The position numbers and the translations under genes were made by a program. This document shows positions 16,362 to 24,120 of a DNA stretch of 64,000 nucleotides, piece by piece (the first letter of the stretch is position 1; each line of letters starts with the position of its first letter). The DNA is from Sandaracinaceae bacterium (GTDB taxonomy: Bacteria > Myxococcota_A > Polyangia > Polyangiales > Houyiibacteriaceae): the NCBI GenBank assembly GCA_020633055.1, contig JACKEJ010000008.1:310001-374000 (forward strand). Direction: 5' to 3'. The notes beneath the pieces were generated by a model. That model was not told the DNA's origin, searched no databases, and saw nothing but the letters and a program-made list of their open reading frames with translations.

Positions 16362-17702
16362 ATGCCCAGCCAGGTGCTCGTGTTGGACGCCGCTCCCCCG
16401 ACGCTCGAGGCGCTGGTCGAGGCGCTGCTGCGGGTCGGCGACGGCGAGCTGAGCGTGCGCTACCACCCAGGAACCACGTTCGAGGACGAGGACCTGCGCG
16501 GCATCGACATGGTGCTGTTCGACGCGGCGACGGGAGACGGGGCGCTGCCGGGCCTCGAGCTGCTGCGCGCCGTGCGGGAGCGTGACGCGCGCCTCCCGGT
16601 GGTCGTGACGGCCGCGTCGGGCTCCGTCGCGATCGCCGCCGAGCTGATCGCCGCGGGGGCGACCGACCTGCTGGTGCGCGGGGCCCACCTCGACGAGCGC
16701 GTCGCGACCCTGGTGACCAAGATGCGGCCGCTGGTGCGCACGCTGCTCGAGAACCGCGCGCTGAAGACGGAGCGCGAGCAGCGCTTCGCGATCGTGGGGG
16801 CGTCCGAGCCCGTGCGGCAGATGGTCACGCGCATCGCGAAGGTGGCGCCGGTGCCGCGCCCCGTGCTGGTGCTGGGCGAGCGGGGCACCGGCAAGGAGCT
16901 GGTCGCCAAGGCGCTGCACGACGCGTCGAGTCGGCCGGGGCCCTTCGTGGCGGTGAACTGCGCCTGCTTCAGCGACGAGCTGCTCGAAGCCGAGCTGTTC
17001 GGGCACGAGCGCGGCTCCTTCACGGGCGCGCACAAGGCGAGCGTCGGCAAGTTCGAGCTGGCGCACCACGGCACTCTCTTCCTGGACGAGATCGGGCACA
17101 TGTCGCTGCCCTTCCAGCGCAAGATCCTGCGCACGGTGGAGTACGGGACCTTCCTGCGTGTGGGTGGGCAGGCCGAGAGGCGCGTGGACGTGCGCGTGGT
17201 CGCGGCCACCAACGCCGACCTGCGCGCGCGCATTCGCGAGGGCACGTTCCTCCCCGACCTCTACGACCGCCTGGCGTTCGAGGTGATCGACGTCCCGCCG
17301 CTGCGCCAGCGGCCGGGCGACGTGGAGCTGCTGGCGGCGCACTTCTTCGAGCGCTTCATGCGCGAAGTACCCGCGTTCCACGGCAAGGTGCTCACGGAGG
17401 ACGCGCTCGAGGTGCTGCGGCACCACGACTTCCCCGGGAACGTGCGCGAGCTGCGCACCATCATCGAGCGGGCGGTGTACCGCGACACGACCGACGCGCT
17501 GACGGCCGAGGACATCGGCGACCTGGGCGCCCGGAGCACGCGCCCGACGAGCACCTTCCGGGTGCGGGTCGAGGAGCTGGAGCGACGCATGGTGCACGAG
17601 GCGATGGCCGGAGCGGGAGGCAACGGCGCGGAGGCCGCGCGCACGCTCGGCCTGGCGTACCACCAGCTGCGCTACTACCTGCGCAAGTACCCCTGGCCTT
17701 GA
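16362..17702 (+). CDS. Sigma-54-dependent activator with degenerate receiver (PspF/NtrC family)
   Basis: A 446-residue enhancer-binding protein. Residues 1-130 form a receiver-like domain: a possible phospho-Asp is kept (VLFDAATGDG, Asp54) and the Thr (VVVTAASG), but the acidic pair is reduced to DAAP and the conserved Lys is replaced (LVRG). The AAA+ core has Walker A GERGTGKE (172-179), sigma-54 contact loop GSFTGA (218-223, a variant of GAFTGA), Walker B FLDEIG (240-245) and YDRLAF with arginine fingers. The C-terminus is a Fis-type HTH (AARTLGLAYHQLRYYLRK). ATGs at 16275 and 16344 are upstream alternatives; I chose 16362, where the receiver fold begins. It is divergent from NfeD-flotillin, the likely target. 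Confidence 0.9.
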   Translation: MPSQVLVLDAAPPTLEALVEALLRVGDGELSVRYHPGTTFEDEDLRGIDMVLFDAATGDGALPGLELLRAVRERDARLPVVVTAASGSVAIAAELIAAGATDLLVRGAHLDERVATLVTKMRPLVRTLLENRALKTEREQRFAIVGASEPVRQMVTRIAKVAPVPRPVLVLGERGTGKELVAKALHDASSRPGPFVAVNCACFSDELLEAELFGHERGSFTGAHKASVGKFELAHHGTLFLDEIGHMSLPFQRKILRTVEYGTFLRVGGQAERRVDVRVVAATNADLRARIREGTFLPDLYDRLAFEVIDVPPLRQRPGDVELLAAHFFERFMREVPAFHGKVLTEDALEVLRHHDFPGNVRELRTIIERAVYRDTTDALTAEDIGDLGARSTRPTSTFRVRVEELERRMVHEAMAGAGGNGAEAARTLGLAYHQLRYYLRKYPWP

Positions 17703-17735
17703 CGCACCGGCTGGCCCCGGCGGACTGGAACTGCG

Positions 17736-18245
17736 TCAGACCCCCAGCCGCCTGCGCACGGTCTGCTCCACGGCGTCTGTGTGGTCGATCCACCGCTGAT
17801 GGACGAGGGGATCGGAAGTGCCCAGCATGCGCGATGTGGGGATGCTGAAGCACCCCGCTTGTTGCGCGGAGGAGTTGGGGGCAGCACCTGGCGCGGCGCT
17901 CGCCATGCTGGGTGGCGGCGTCACGACCTTGAACCAGACGATCACACGCGCCCCAGTGGCTGGCACGGGGATGGTGCGCTCGGCGAGCGCGGCCAGGTTG
18001 CGCGCCGCCTGCTCGGGCGTCGCATCGCGCGAGGCGTAGAAGCGCTCCTGCTGCGCCTCTCGCGGTGCGTCGAAGCAGACCTCGACGACGGCCGGGAGGG
18101 TCCCACGGATCGTCCGTTCGATGCTGAACGTGACACGGCCGGGAGCACCCCACGTGGGGTGGCTGGGCTCGCAGGCCGTGACGCGCGCGACCGCCCAGGA
18201 CAGGGTCGCGTCCGCGAGGGGATCGTAGTCCGGCATGACGCCCAT
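17736..18245 (-). CDS. Unknown protein
   Basis: A 169-residue protein that I do not recognise. It has no signal peptide or helix for the membrane. A beta-rich central part (RVTFSIERTIRGTLPAVVEV, GARVIVWFKV) and an Ala/Pro/Ser-rich linker precede a short C-terminal helix. It could be a small secreted-domain-like or regulatory protein, but nothing supports a specific role. It converges with the sigma-54 activator gene (33 bp apart). Codon use is like its neighbours. Confidence 0.6.
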   Translation of the reverse strand: MGVMPDYDPLADATLSWAVARVTACEPSHPTWGAPGRVTFSIERTIRGTLPAVVEVCFDAPREAQQERFYASRDATPEQAARNLAALAERTIPVPATGARVIVWFKVVTPPPSMASAAPGAAPNSSAQQAGCFSIPTSRMLGTSDPLVHQRWIDHTDAVEQTVRRRLGV

Positions 18246-18314
18246 GCGCCGAGTCTCGCACGATGGTCCTCGCGGACACAGGATCGTGTGGCGCTGCCGA
18301 TGGACAGCCGGTCT

Positions 18315-19025
18315 TCAGGGCCGGAGCGCGTCCGTCACGGTCCACTGGACGAAGCGCGCCTCTTGGTCGGTGAGCCCGCCCATCAACTTGACGAGGCTCT
18401 CGTCCGCGAGGCGGACCGACACGGCGTGAGAGCCCGAGCCGGTGGCCTCGCTCGAGCGGTCGCGAGGCTGCTCGGACAGCTCCGCGCCGCGGAGGTCGCT
18501 GCGCGCAAAGCGTGCGTTCCCGCGCCAAGGGACGGGGCCGTGCCGAACGCTCAGGGTGTCGGCGGTGAGGGTCAACGTGGTGCGGTTCAGGAAGCCCGCG
18601 AGCACGGAGTAGGTGAGCCCGACACCGACCGCCACGTGCGCCACCGGGAAGACCACCATCAGCCATGACGCGTCCGAGCCGAAGGCGCTGCTGTACCAGA
18701 ACACGAGGAACGAGTCCCACGCGATGCAGAAGAACAGCAGGAACACGTGGTGGGGCTGGAACCAGCGTCGGGTCAGCGTGAACGCGCTCGGAGCGCGCGT
18801 GGTCGCCTCCCGGTACGTGTCTTGGAAGAGGGCGCTGGGCTCTTCGCGCGTGAGCGTGATGCTGGTCGGGCGCGCCGGGCTGGGTGGCGCAACGGCGCCC
18901 GCCACGTCGAGGGTGCTCGGGTCGATGCGGAACACGTGGTTGCACCCGGCGCACTTCCCCACGAGGGCTTCGATGTTCACATCGGACGCGGGGATCTCCG
19001 TTCGACACTTCGGACACGCGAGCAC
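18315..19025 (-). CDS. Membrane protein with N-terminal zinc ribbon
   Basis: A 236-residue protein. The N-terminus carries two CXXC pairs (CPKCRTEIP and CAGCNHVF, residues 4-34), the zinc-ribbon/MJ0042-type pattern common at the start of myxobacterial membrane proteins. Hydrophobic segments follow (about 90-160: FLLFFCIAWDSFLVFWY, LMVVFPVAHVAVGVGLTY). A C-terminal soluble beta domain resembles a PH-like fold (LTLTADTLSVRHGPVPWRG). I chose the GTG at 19025 over an upstream ATG (19070) because GAGGAGG lies 6 nt before it. Function unknown; the metal ribbon may mediate protein contacts. Confidence 0.78.
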   Translation of the reverse strand: MLACPKCRTEIPASDVNIEALVGKCAGCNHVFRIDPSTLDVAGAVAPPSPARPTSITLTREEPSALFQDTYREATTRAPSAFTLTRRWFQPHHVFLLFFCIAWDSFLVFWYSSAFGSDASWLMVVFPVAHVAVGVGLTYSVLAGFLNRTTLTLTADTLSVRHGPVPWRGNARFARSDLRGAELSEQPRDRSSEATGSGSHAVSVRLADESLVKLMGGLTDQEARFVQWTVTDALRP

Positions 19026-19112
19026 GGTGGCCTCCTCTCGGTGAGTTGCGGCGGACTCTAGGGGGCGCACCCGCCGAACTCAAGCGGCGCGGCCCTCGCA
19101 TCGCGAGGCGCC

Positions 19113-20231
19113 TCAAGGCGCGTGGTGCATGAGCGTGACCACCGGGTCCACCTCCGTGGTTCCGTCGAGGATGGCGAGCACGGCCGGGTCGTCGGAGCGC
19201 AGCACCGTGTGGATGCCGAACGCCAGCGTGTACGTGGCCGTGATGGCCAGGCTGGTGTCGAGCGGCAGCGTGCTGCAGCCGAGGATGCCGGTGAACGAGT
19301 TGTGGCAGCCGCCGGCCAGCTGCACCCACGTGACGTCGGCGCCGGCGGAGCGTGCAAACAGCTCCGCGTTGCTGGCGACGTCGGGCTGCGAGAGCCAGAA
19401 GACCGGCGCCGTCATGGCGGCGAACCCCTCGTCCGCGACCAGGCCGGTGGAGAGCCCCCCGTCGAGGGAGACCACGCCCACGACGCGCGGGTCCGGTTCG
19501 TACATGGCGAACGCGTCCAGCTCGGCCTGCACGCAGTCGGGCGCGCAGCGCGCTTCGATGGTCTCGAGGTCGAAGTCCGGGCCGCCCATGATCCACGCCG
19601 TCTCCCCGCCCAGGCTGTGCCCGGCGACCAGCACGCGCTCGGTCTCGACATGGCCGGCCAGCGGGTGGTCCGTGGGGAGGTTCGCCATGAAGTCGATGGT
19701 CGCCTGCAGGTCGTAGGCGCGGACCACGGGGGAGTCGAAGGGGCGCGGATCGGTCGGGTCCATCAGCGTGAGGCCCTGGTGGTCGGGCGCCACGACGATC
19801 CAGCCGTTGCGCACCGCCTGCCGCGAGAGGGAGTGGTTGGCACCGCCCCACGCGCCGTCTCCGTGCGAGTAGACCAGCAGCGGGGCCCGCCCGCTCGGCA
19901 CGCGCACCGTGGCGTCCAAGAACGAGTTCTCGTCTCGAGACACCGCGTTGAAGCGCGTGAGCATGCCCGTCTCGTCCGAGGTGGCGTACCAGACGTTGAG
20001 CCGCAGCGTGCGGACCGCGCCCGTGCCGGGGACGGTGTACTGCGTCTCGAGGAACTGGAAGCCCGCGACAGGCGCCTCGTCGGTCGCGATGTCGGGTGCG
20101 CCGCGCGTGACGGGGACACCCGAGTCGCCTTCGCCACAGCCGGGCAGACCGCCGAGGAGCAAGCCACCGAGCACCGAGCACACCGAGAGACCGAGGAGCT
20201 GCCGAGGGATGCGCATGCGACGGGGTATCAT
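19113..20231 (-). CDS. Lipoprotein alpha/beta-hydrolase (PAF-acetylhydrolase/dienelactone-hydrolase-like)
   Basis: A 372-residue protein. The signal peptide ends in the lipobox GGLPGC (Cys32). The hydrolase fold shows YSHGDG (121-126) near the oxyanion site, the nucleophile elbow GHSLGG (204-209, Ser206), and a late region with Asp and His candidates (WLSQPD, GCHNSF). Family relatives cleave phospholipid acetyl esters, lactones or polyesters outside the cell. I used the ATG at 20231; 20216 is also possible, and the ATG at 20309 would add a non-signal extension. It is transcribed divergently from the Cys-rich lipoprotein gene (182 bp between starts). Confidence 0.85.
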   Translation of the reverse strand: MIPRRMRIPRQLLGLSVCSVLGGLLLGGLPGCGEGDSGVPVTRGAPDIATDEAPVAGFQFLETQYTVPGTGAVRTLRLNVWYATSDETGMLTRFNAVSRDENSFLDATVRVPSGRAPLLVYSHGDGAWGGANHSLSRQAVRNGWIVVAPDHQGLTLMDPTDPRPFDSPVVRAYDLQATIDFMANLPTDHPLAGHVETERVLVAGHSLGGETAWIMGGPDFDLETIEARCAPDCVQAELDAFAMYEPDPRVVGVVSLDGGLSTGLVADEGFAAMTAPVFWLSQPDVASNAELFARSAGADVTWVQLAGGCHNSFTGILGCSTLPLDTSLAITATYTLAFGIHTVLRSDDPAVLAILDGTTEVDPVVTLMHHAP

Positions 20232-20412
20232 GAACCAGCGTCGGAGCGCAGGGGGATCATGCGGAGGCGTGGGCGAGTTTCCCTGACGATCCTGGCGGCG
20301 CACACACACTCACCCGCTGGAGCCTCGCGCCGTGCGAGACTCGGTGATCGAAACCCTCGCGGCCGACACTGCCTCCTCGATGAGGCGCTGTCTCGTCGAA
20401 GGAGCGTGGCGC

Positions 20413-22782
20413 ATGGGTGGCATGGTGCGGATGGATGGGTCGGTGGTCGGGTGGTGGCGCGCGGTGTGGCTCATGGCCCTCGCGCTGCTCCCGTGGGTGT
20501 CGGGGTGCGGCAACGGGGGCATGGCGCCCGAGTGCGTGCAGGCCGCCGACTGCGACGACGACGACCCGTGCACGCGTGACACGTGCAGCGACGCGGGCGA
20601 GTGCGCCTACAGCGCGGCTGCCGATGGAGGGGCCTGCGACGACGGGCTCTACTGCACCGACGGGGACACCTGCTTTGCGGGGAGCTGTCGTGGCGGCACG
20701 GCGAGCCCCTGCGGGGGGGACACCCTGATCTGCAGCGAGTCCCTCGGCGCGTGCGTCGCGTGCGTGGGCGACAGCGACTGCCCGGTGGACGAGCTGTTCT
20801 GCAACGGCGCACCGTCGTGCGTGAACAACGCGTGCGTCACGTCGGGCGACCCGTGCGCTTCGTCCGCGACGACGCCCGTGTGCGACGACGCGCTGGACAT
20901 GTGCGTGGCGTGCCGCGAGGCGAGCGACTGCGACGACGAGAATCCGTGCACCGACGACGCGTGCGGGAACGACGGCGCGTGTACCCACACGGCCAACGAC
21001 ACGAACCCCTGCGACGACGACGGAGACCTGTGCAACGGCGCCGAGAGCTGCGTCGCGGGCGTGTGCACCTCGGACGGGGTCGACCCGTGCACGGGGGGGT
21101 CGCTGCCCTACTGCGACACCGCGACCAACGCCTGCGTGGCCTGCACCGACGCGGCCCACTGCGTCGACGGCGCGTTCTGCAATGGGGCCGAGCGCTGCGT
21201 GGCTGGCAGCTGCGAGCCCGCGCTGGAGGTGGCCTGCGCGGACGCTGTGAACGGCTGCGACGAGGGGCGTGACGTGTGCCTGGACTGCCACCTCGGCAGC
21301 GACTGCCACGATGGCGACGCGTGCACCACGGACGTGTGCCGCGGCGGCTCGTGCGAGCACGGTCCATGTCCGATGGGCACCACGTGCATGAGCGGTGTGT
21401 GCCGGGGCTGCACGAGCGCGGGCGACTGCGACGACGGCAACCCATGCACCACGGACAGCTGCAACACGGGCACGGGCGAGTGCGGCTGGACCGACGCGTC
21501 GAACGGCACCCCCTGCGACGACGGCGTGTTCTGCACCGCGCCGGGAGCCTCGTGCCTGGCTGGCACCTGCTTCCCCATGAACGGCGCCACCTGCGGCGGG
21601 ACCACGCCCATCTGCGACGAGGGCGGGGAGACGTGCCTGGGGTGCGCCACGGCCAGCGACTGCGACGACGGGAACGCGTGCACCACGGACGTGTGCAACG
21701 TGGACGGGTCGTGCAGCCGCACGCCGGTGGTGTGCGCGGACGACGGCATGGCCTGCACCATCACGCACTGCGACCGCGCGCTCGGGTGCGTCTCGACCTC
21801 CATGCGCGACATGCTGGTGGCGCTGCAGTTCCGCAGCACGGACACCATCCTCAGCGTGCGCGGCAACGCCCCGAGCGTGACGGTTCAGAGCGGGCTCTAC
21901 CTGTGCACGGGACCCGGAACGTGTGTGGCTGCGCCGGGCCCGGTGAACTTCCCTACCGAGGGCACCATCGACCTGCCTCTGAGCTTCGCGCTGAGCACGC
22001 TGCCCGAGCTGAGCGGCGGCGAGCTGGCACTGTCCACCGCGAGCGACGGCAGCGAGGTGTGCGACTACGTCCGCTGGAGCGACAGCATGTCGGCGCCCGC
22101 GACGGCGCTGGGGCTGGCCGCGGCGAGCCAGGGAGAGTGGGACGGCGGCGTGGTGGACACCTCGACCGCGCCCGCCGCGCCGCCCACGCCCGGCATCTGC
22201 TGGCTGGACGTGTGGGGTGGCGGAGCGCCCACGGCAGGGAACGACGCGGCGAGCGACTGGGGCTACTGCCCGCACTGCGGGGACTGCCGCGACGCGGACC
22301 CGTGCACGTACGACTACTGTGACGACCAGACCATGCTGTGCGTGCACGACGACGCGCTGCGCGAGGCGCTCGCCGGCATCGACTTCGACGGCGACACCGT
22401 CTCGCTGCGCAACACGTCGAGCGCGGTGGCCGAGCTGCCGCTGGCCGTGGGCGTCTGCACGGCACCCGACATGGCCAGCTGCGAGGTGACGACGGGCAGC
22501 ATCGGCGCGGCGGGGCTCTCCGTGGAGCTCACCCAGGACCTCGTGAACTCCTCCGGGGAGCTCGCGCTGATGGTCATGGCCGGCCCCGGCGGCTTCCAGC
22601 TGTGCGACTACGCGCGCTGGTCGGGTGGCGCGGCGGCGCCCTCCACGGCGCTGGGCACGGAAGCGGAGAGCAGCGGCGAGTGGACCGCTGCGACGGCGAT
22701 CGACTCCACCGGCGCGAGCGCTGTGGTGCACGCGGGTGGGTCGCCGAACAGCAGCGCTGCGGCGTGGAGCAGCGCGCCGTAG
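20413..22782 (+). CDS. Cys-rich slime-mold-repeat surface lipoprotein with duplicated C-terminal domain
   Basis: A 789-residue lipoprotein. AAGGAG 8 nt before the ATG at 20413 sets the start; the lipobox WVSGC gives Cys32. Residues about 38-480 are about a dozen imperfect Cys/Asp repeats of the form C-D-D-x-N-P-C-T-x-D-x-C, the Dictyostelium (slime-mold) repeat also seen in MopE-like and many myxobacterial proteins; Asp clusters suggest calcium binding. Residues about 485-620 and 670-785 are two copies of a beta-domain (LQFRSTDTILSVRGN versus IDFDGDTVSLRNTSS; both with ELAL, CDY-RWS, GEW), resembling a lamin-tail-like domain. It is probably a cell-surface adhesion or matrix protein. Confidence 0.88.
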   Translation: MGGMVRMDGSVVGWWRAVWLMALALLPWVSGCGNGGMAPECVQAADCDDDDPCTRDTCSDAGECAYSAAADGGACDDGLYCTDGDTCFAGSCRGGTASPCGGDTLICSESLGACVACVGDSDCPVDELFCNGAPSCVNNACVTSGDPCASSATTPVCDDALDMCVACREASDCDDENPCTDDACGNDGACTHTANDTNPCDDDGDLCNGAESCVAGVCTSDGVDPCTGGSLPYCDTATNACVACTDAAHCVDGAFCNGAERCVAGSCEPALEVACADAVNGCDEGRDVCLDCHLGSDCHDGDACTTDVCRGGSCEHGPCPMGTTCMSGVCRGCTSAGDCDDGNPCTTDSCNTGTGECGWTDASNGTPCDDGVFCTAPGASCLAGTCFPMNGATCGGTTPICDEGGETCLGCATASDCDDGNACTTDVCNVDGSCSRTPVVCADDGMACTITHCDRALGCVSTSMRDMLVALQFRSTDTILSVRGNAPSVTVQSGLYLCTGPGTCVAAPGPVNFPTEGTIDLPLSFALSTLPELSGGELALSTASDGSEVCDYVRWSDSMSAPATALGLAAASQGEWDGGVVDTSTAPAAPPTPGICWLDVWGGGAPTAGNDAASDWGYCPHCGDCRDADPCTYDYCDDQTMLCVHDDALREALAGIDFDGDTVSLRNTSSAVAELPLAVGVCTAPDMASCEVTTGSIGAAGLSVELTQDLVNSSGELALMVMAGPGGFQLCDYARWSGGAAAPSTALGTEAESSGEWTAATAIDSTGASAVVHAGGSPNSSAAAWSSAP

Positions 22783-22800
22783 CGACGGACGGTGCGAACA

Positions 22801-22830
22801 CGCCAAAGAACGCGCCAAAGAATTCGCCAA
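22801..22830. promoter_or_regulatory. 12-bp-period direct repeats upstream of fic-family gene
   Basis: CGCCAAAGAA starts at 22801 and 22813 and a shortened CGCCAA at 22825, exactly 12 bp apart. A less CG-rich stretch follows. This is consistent with repeated binding sites for a regulator of the Fic gene. Confidence 0.4.
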
Positions 22831-22893
22831 TAGCTTGTCGACGACGCGACACAGTGACATCATTATGTACACTTACGCGATACCGAACGCGCC

Positions 22894-24102
22894 ATGGGAA
22901 CTCGCCAATCATTGCCCGCCTCCGGCTCACCCGCCGCCATCCAGCCAGCGCGCTACGCGGGGCCTCGGCGTGCCGCTCTTGCGGACGCGGCGGCGGTGCT
23001 GCGCGAGGAGGCGGCGGCGCTCGGCGCCCCGTTGGTGCCTGCGGCGGCCCACGCTCTCGCTGAAGTCGTCGACCGCGTGCGCGTGTACTCGTCGGGGCGC
23101 ATCGAAGGGCACGACACCACCATCGCCGAGATCGAGGCCGTGGCGCGCGGCGAGTTCGCGGCGGACCCGGTGCGACGCGACAAGCAGCAGGAGGCGTTGG
23201 CAGGGCTCGAGACGATGTCGCTGCTGCGCGCGGCGGTGCCGCGTGACGCGGGGCCCGACAGCGCCGAGCTGCTCGCTTGGCTGTACGCGAGTGATCGGCC
23301 CGCCGCGATTCACCGTGAGTACACGGCGCGCATCCCCGCGCCGCTGCGGACCTACACCACGCGCGACGGCGTGGCCCACGCGCTCGTGCCGGGAGAGCTG
23401 CGTCACCTGGTCGTGAGCGTCGGGCAGCACGTCGCGCCTCCCCCCGAGGCCGTCACGGAGCAGCTGCGCACCTGGGCACAGGCCTATCGCATGGCCACGG
23501 ACCGCCCGGGGCGGGTGCTGGACGCGCTCGCCAGCCACCACCGACTGCTGTTCATCCACCCGTTCCTCGACGGCAACGGGCGCGTCGCGCGGCTGCACAC
23601 CGAGCTGACGCTGGAGTCCATCGGGGTGCGCGGCGGCGGCTTGTGGTCCGCGTCGGCCGCCATGCTCAAGGACCGCGACGGCTACATGCAGGCGCTCGCG
23701 GCGGCGTCGCGCACGCGCGCCGGAGACTTGGACGGCCGCGGCAACCTCTCGCAGCAGGGCCTAGAGGCGTGGCTGCGTTGGGCCCTCGACCGCTGCACGG
23801 CAGAGGTGCGCGCGATGCAGCACGTGGCACGCGCGTGCCCAGACAACATCGAGCGCTGGGCACGGGACCAGGGCGCCGACGCACGCACCGTGGCTGTCAT
23901 CGGGGCCGTGTGGCGCAGCGGCGAGCTCTCTCGCGCGGAGGCGCTGGGCACGACGGGTGCCAGCGGTCGCACCGCGTCTCGGCTCGTCGGCGAGGCCACA
24001 CGTCTGGGTGTCGTGACGGCGGACACCCACCGCGCGCCGCTCCGTCCCGCCATCCCGCGGGAGGCCGTCGCCTCGCTGGGGCAGCTCTACCCACGCGGAT
24101 AG
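22894..24102 (+). CDS. Fic-domain protein (probable AMPylase), class II
   Basis: A 402-residue protein with a complete Fic core HPFLDGNGRVAR (His222 to Arg233). This motif transfers AMP, or more rarely another phosphate group, from a nucleotide to a hydroxyl side chain of a target protein. N-terminal to it, S67-G-R-I-E71-G72 matches the inhibitory motif (S/T)xxxE(G/N), whose glutamate blocks the ATP site; its position before the Fic core makes this a class II, self-inhibited enzyme. A winged-helix-like C-terminus (about 330-395: RAEALGTTGASGRTASRLVGEA) may bind DNA or the target. No antitoxin gene is adjacent. The ATG at 22894 lacks an SD. Confidence 0.92.
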   Translation: MGTRQSLPASGSPAAIQPARYAGPRRAALADAAAVLREEAAALGAPLVPAAAHALAEVVDRVRVYSSGRIEGHDTTIAEIEAVARGEFAADPVRRDKQQEALAGLETMSLLRAAVPRDAGPDSAELLAWLYASDRPAAIHREYTARIPAPLRTYTTRDGVAHALVPGELRHLVVSVGQHVAPPPEAVTEQLRTWAQAYRMATDRPGRVLDALASHHRLLFIHPFLDGNGRVARLHTELTLESIGVRGGGLWSASAAMLKDRDGYMQALAAASRTRAGDLDGRGNLSQQGLEAWLRWALDRCTAEVRAMQHVARACPDNIERWARDQGADARTVAVIGAVWRSGELSRAEALGTTGASGRTASRLVGEATRLGVVTADTHRAPLRPAIPREAVASLGQLYPRG

Positions 24103-24120
24103 CGGCCGCGCGAACAGCGC

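Noticed and set aside
17461..20181. Long minus-strand open frame of about 906 codons
   Set aside because: It crosses four real genes in another frame, is Arg/Pro/Ala-rich and has no domain.
20257..22872. Minus-strand open frame of about 871 codons
   Set aside because: It is the antisense of the Cys-rich lipoprotein; its Val/Ala/His richness reflects the reverse complement of Cys/Asp codons.
22783..24120. Fic gene as part of a toxin-antitoxin pair (FicTA)
   Set aside because: There is no small antitoxin gene upstream or downstream; the inhibitory motif lies within the same protein.
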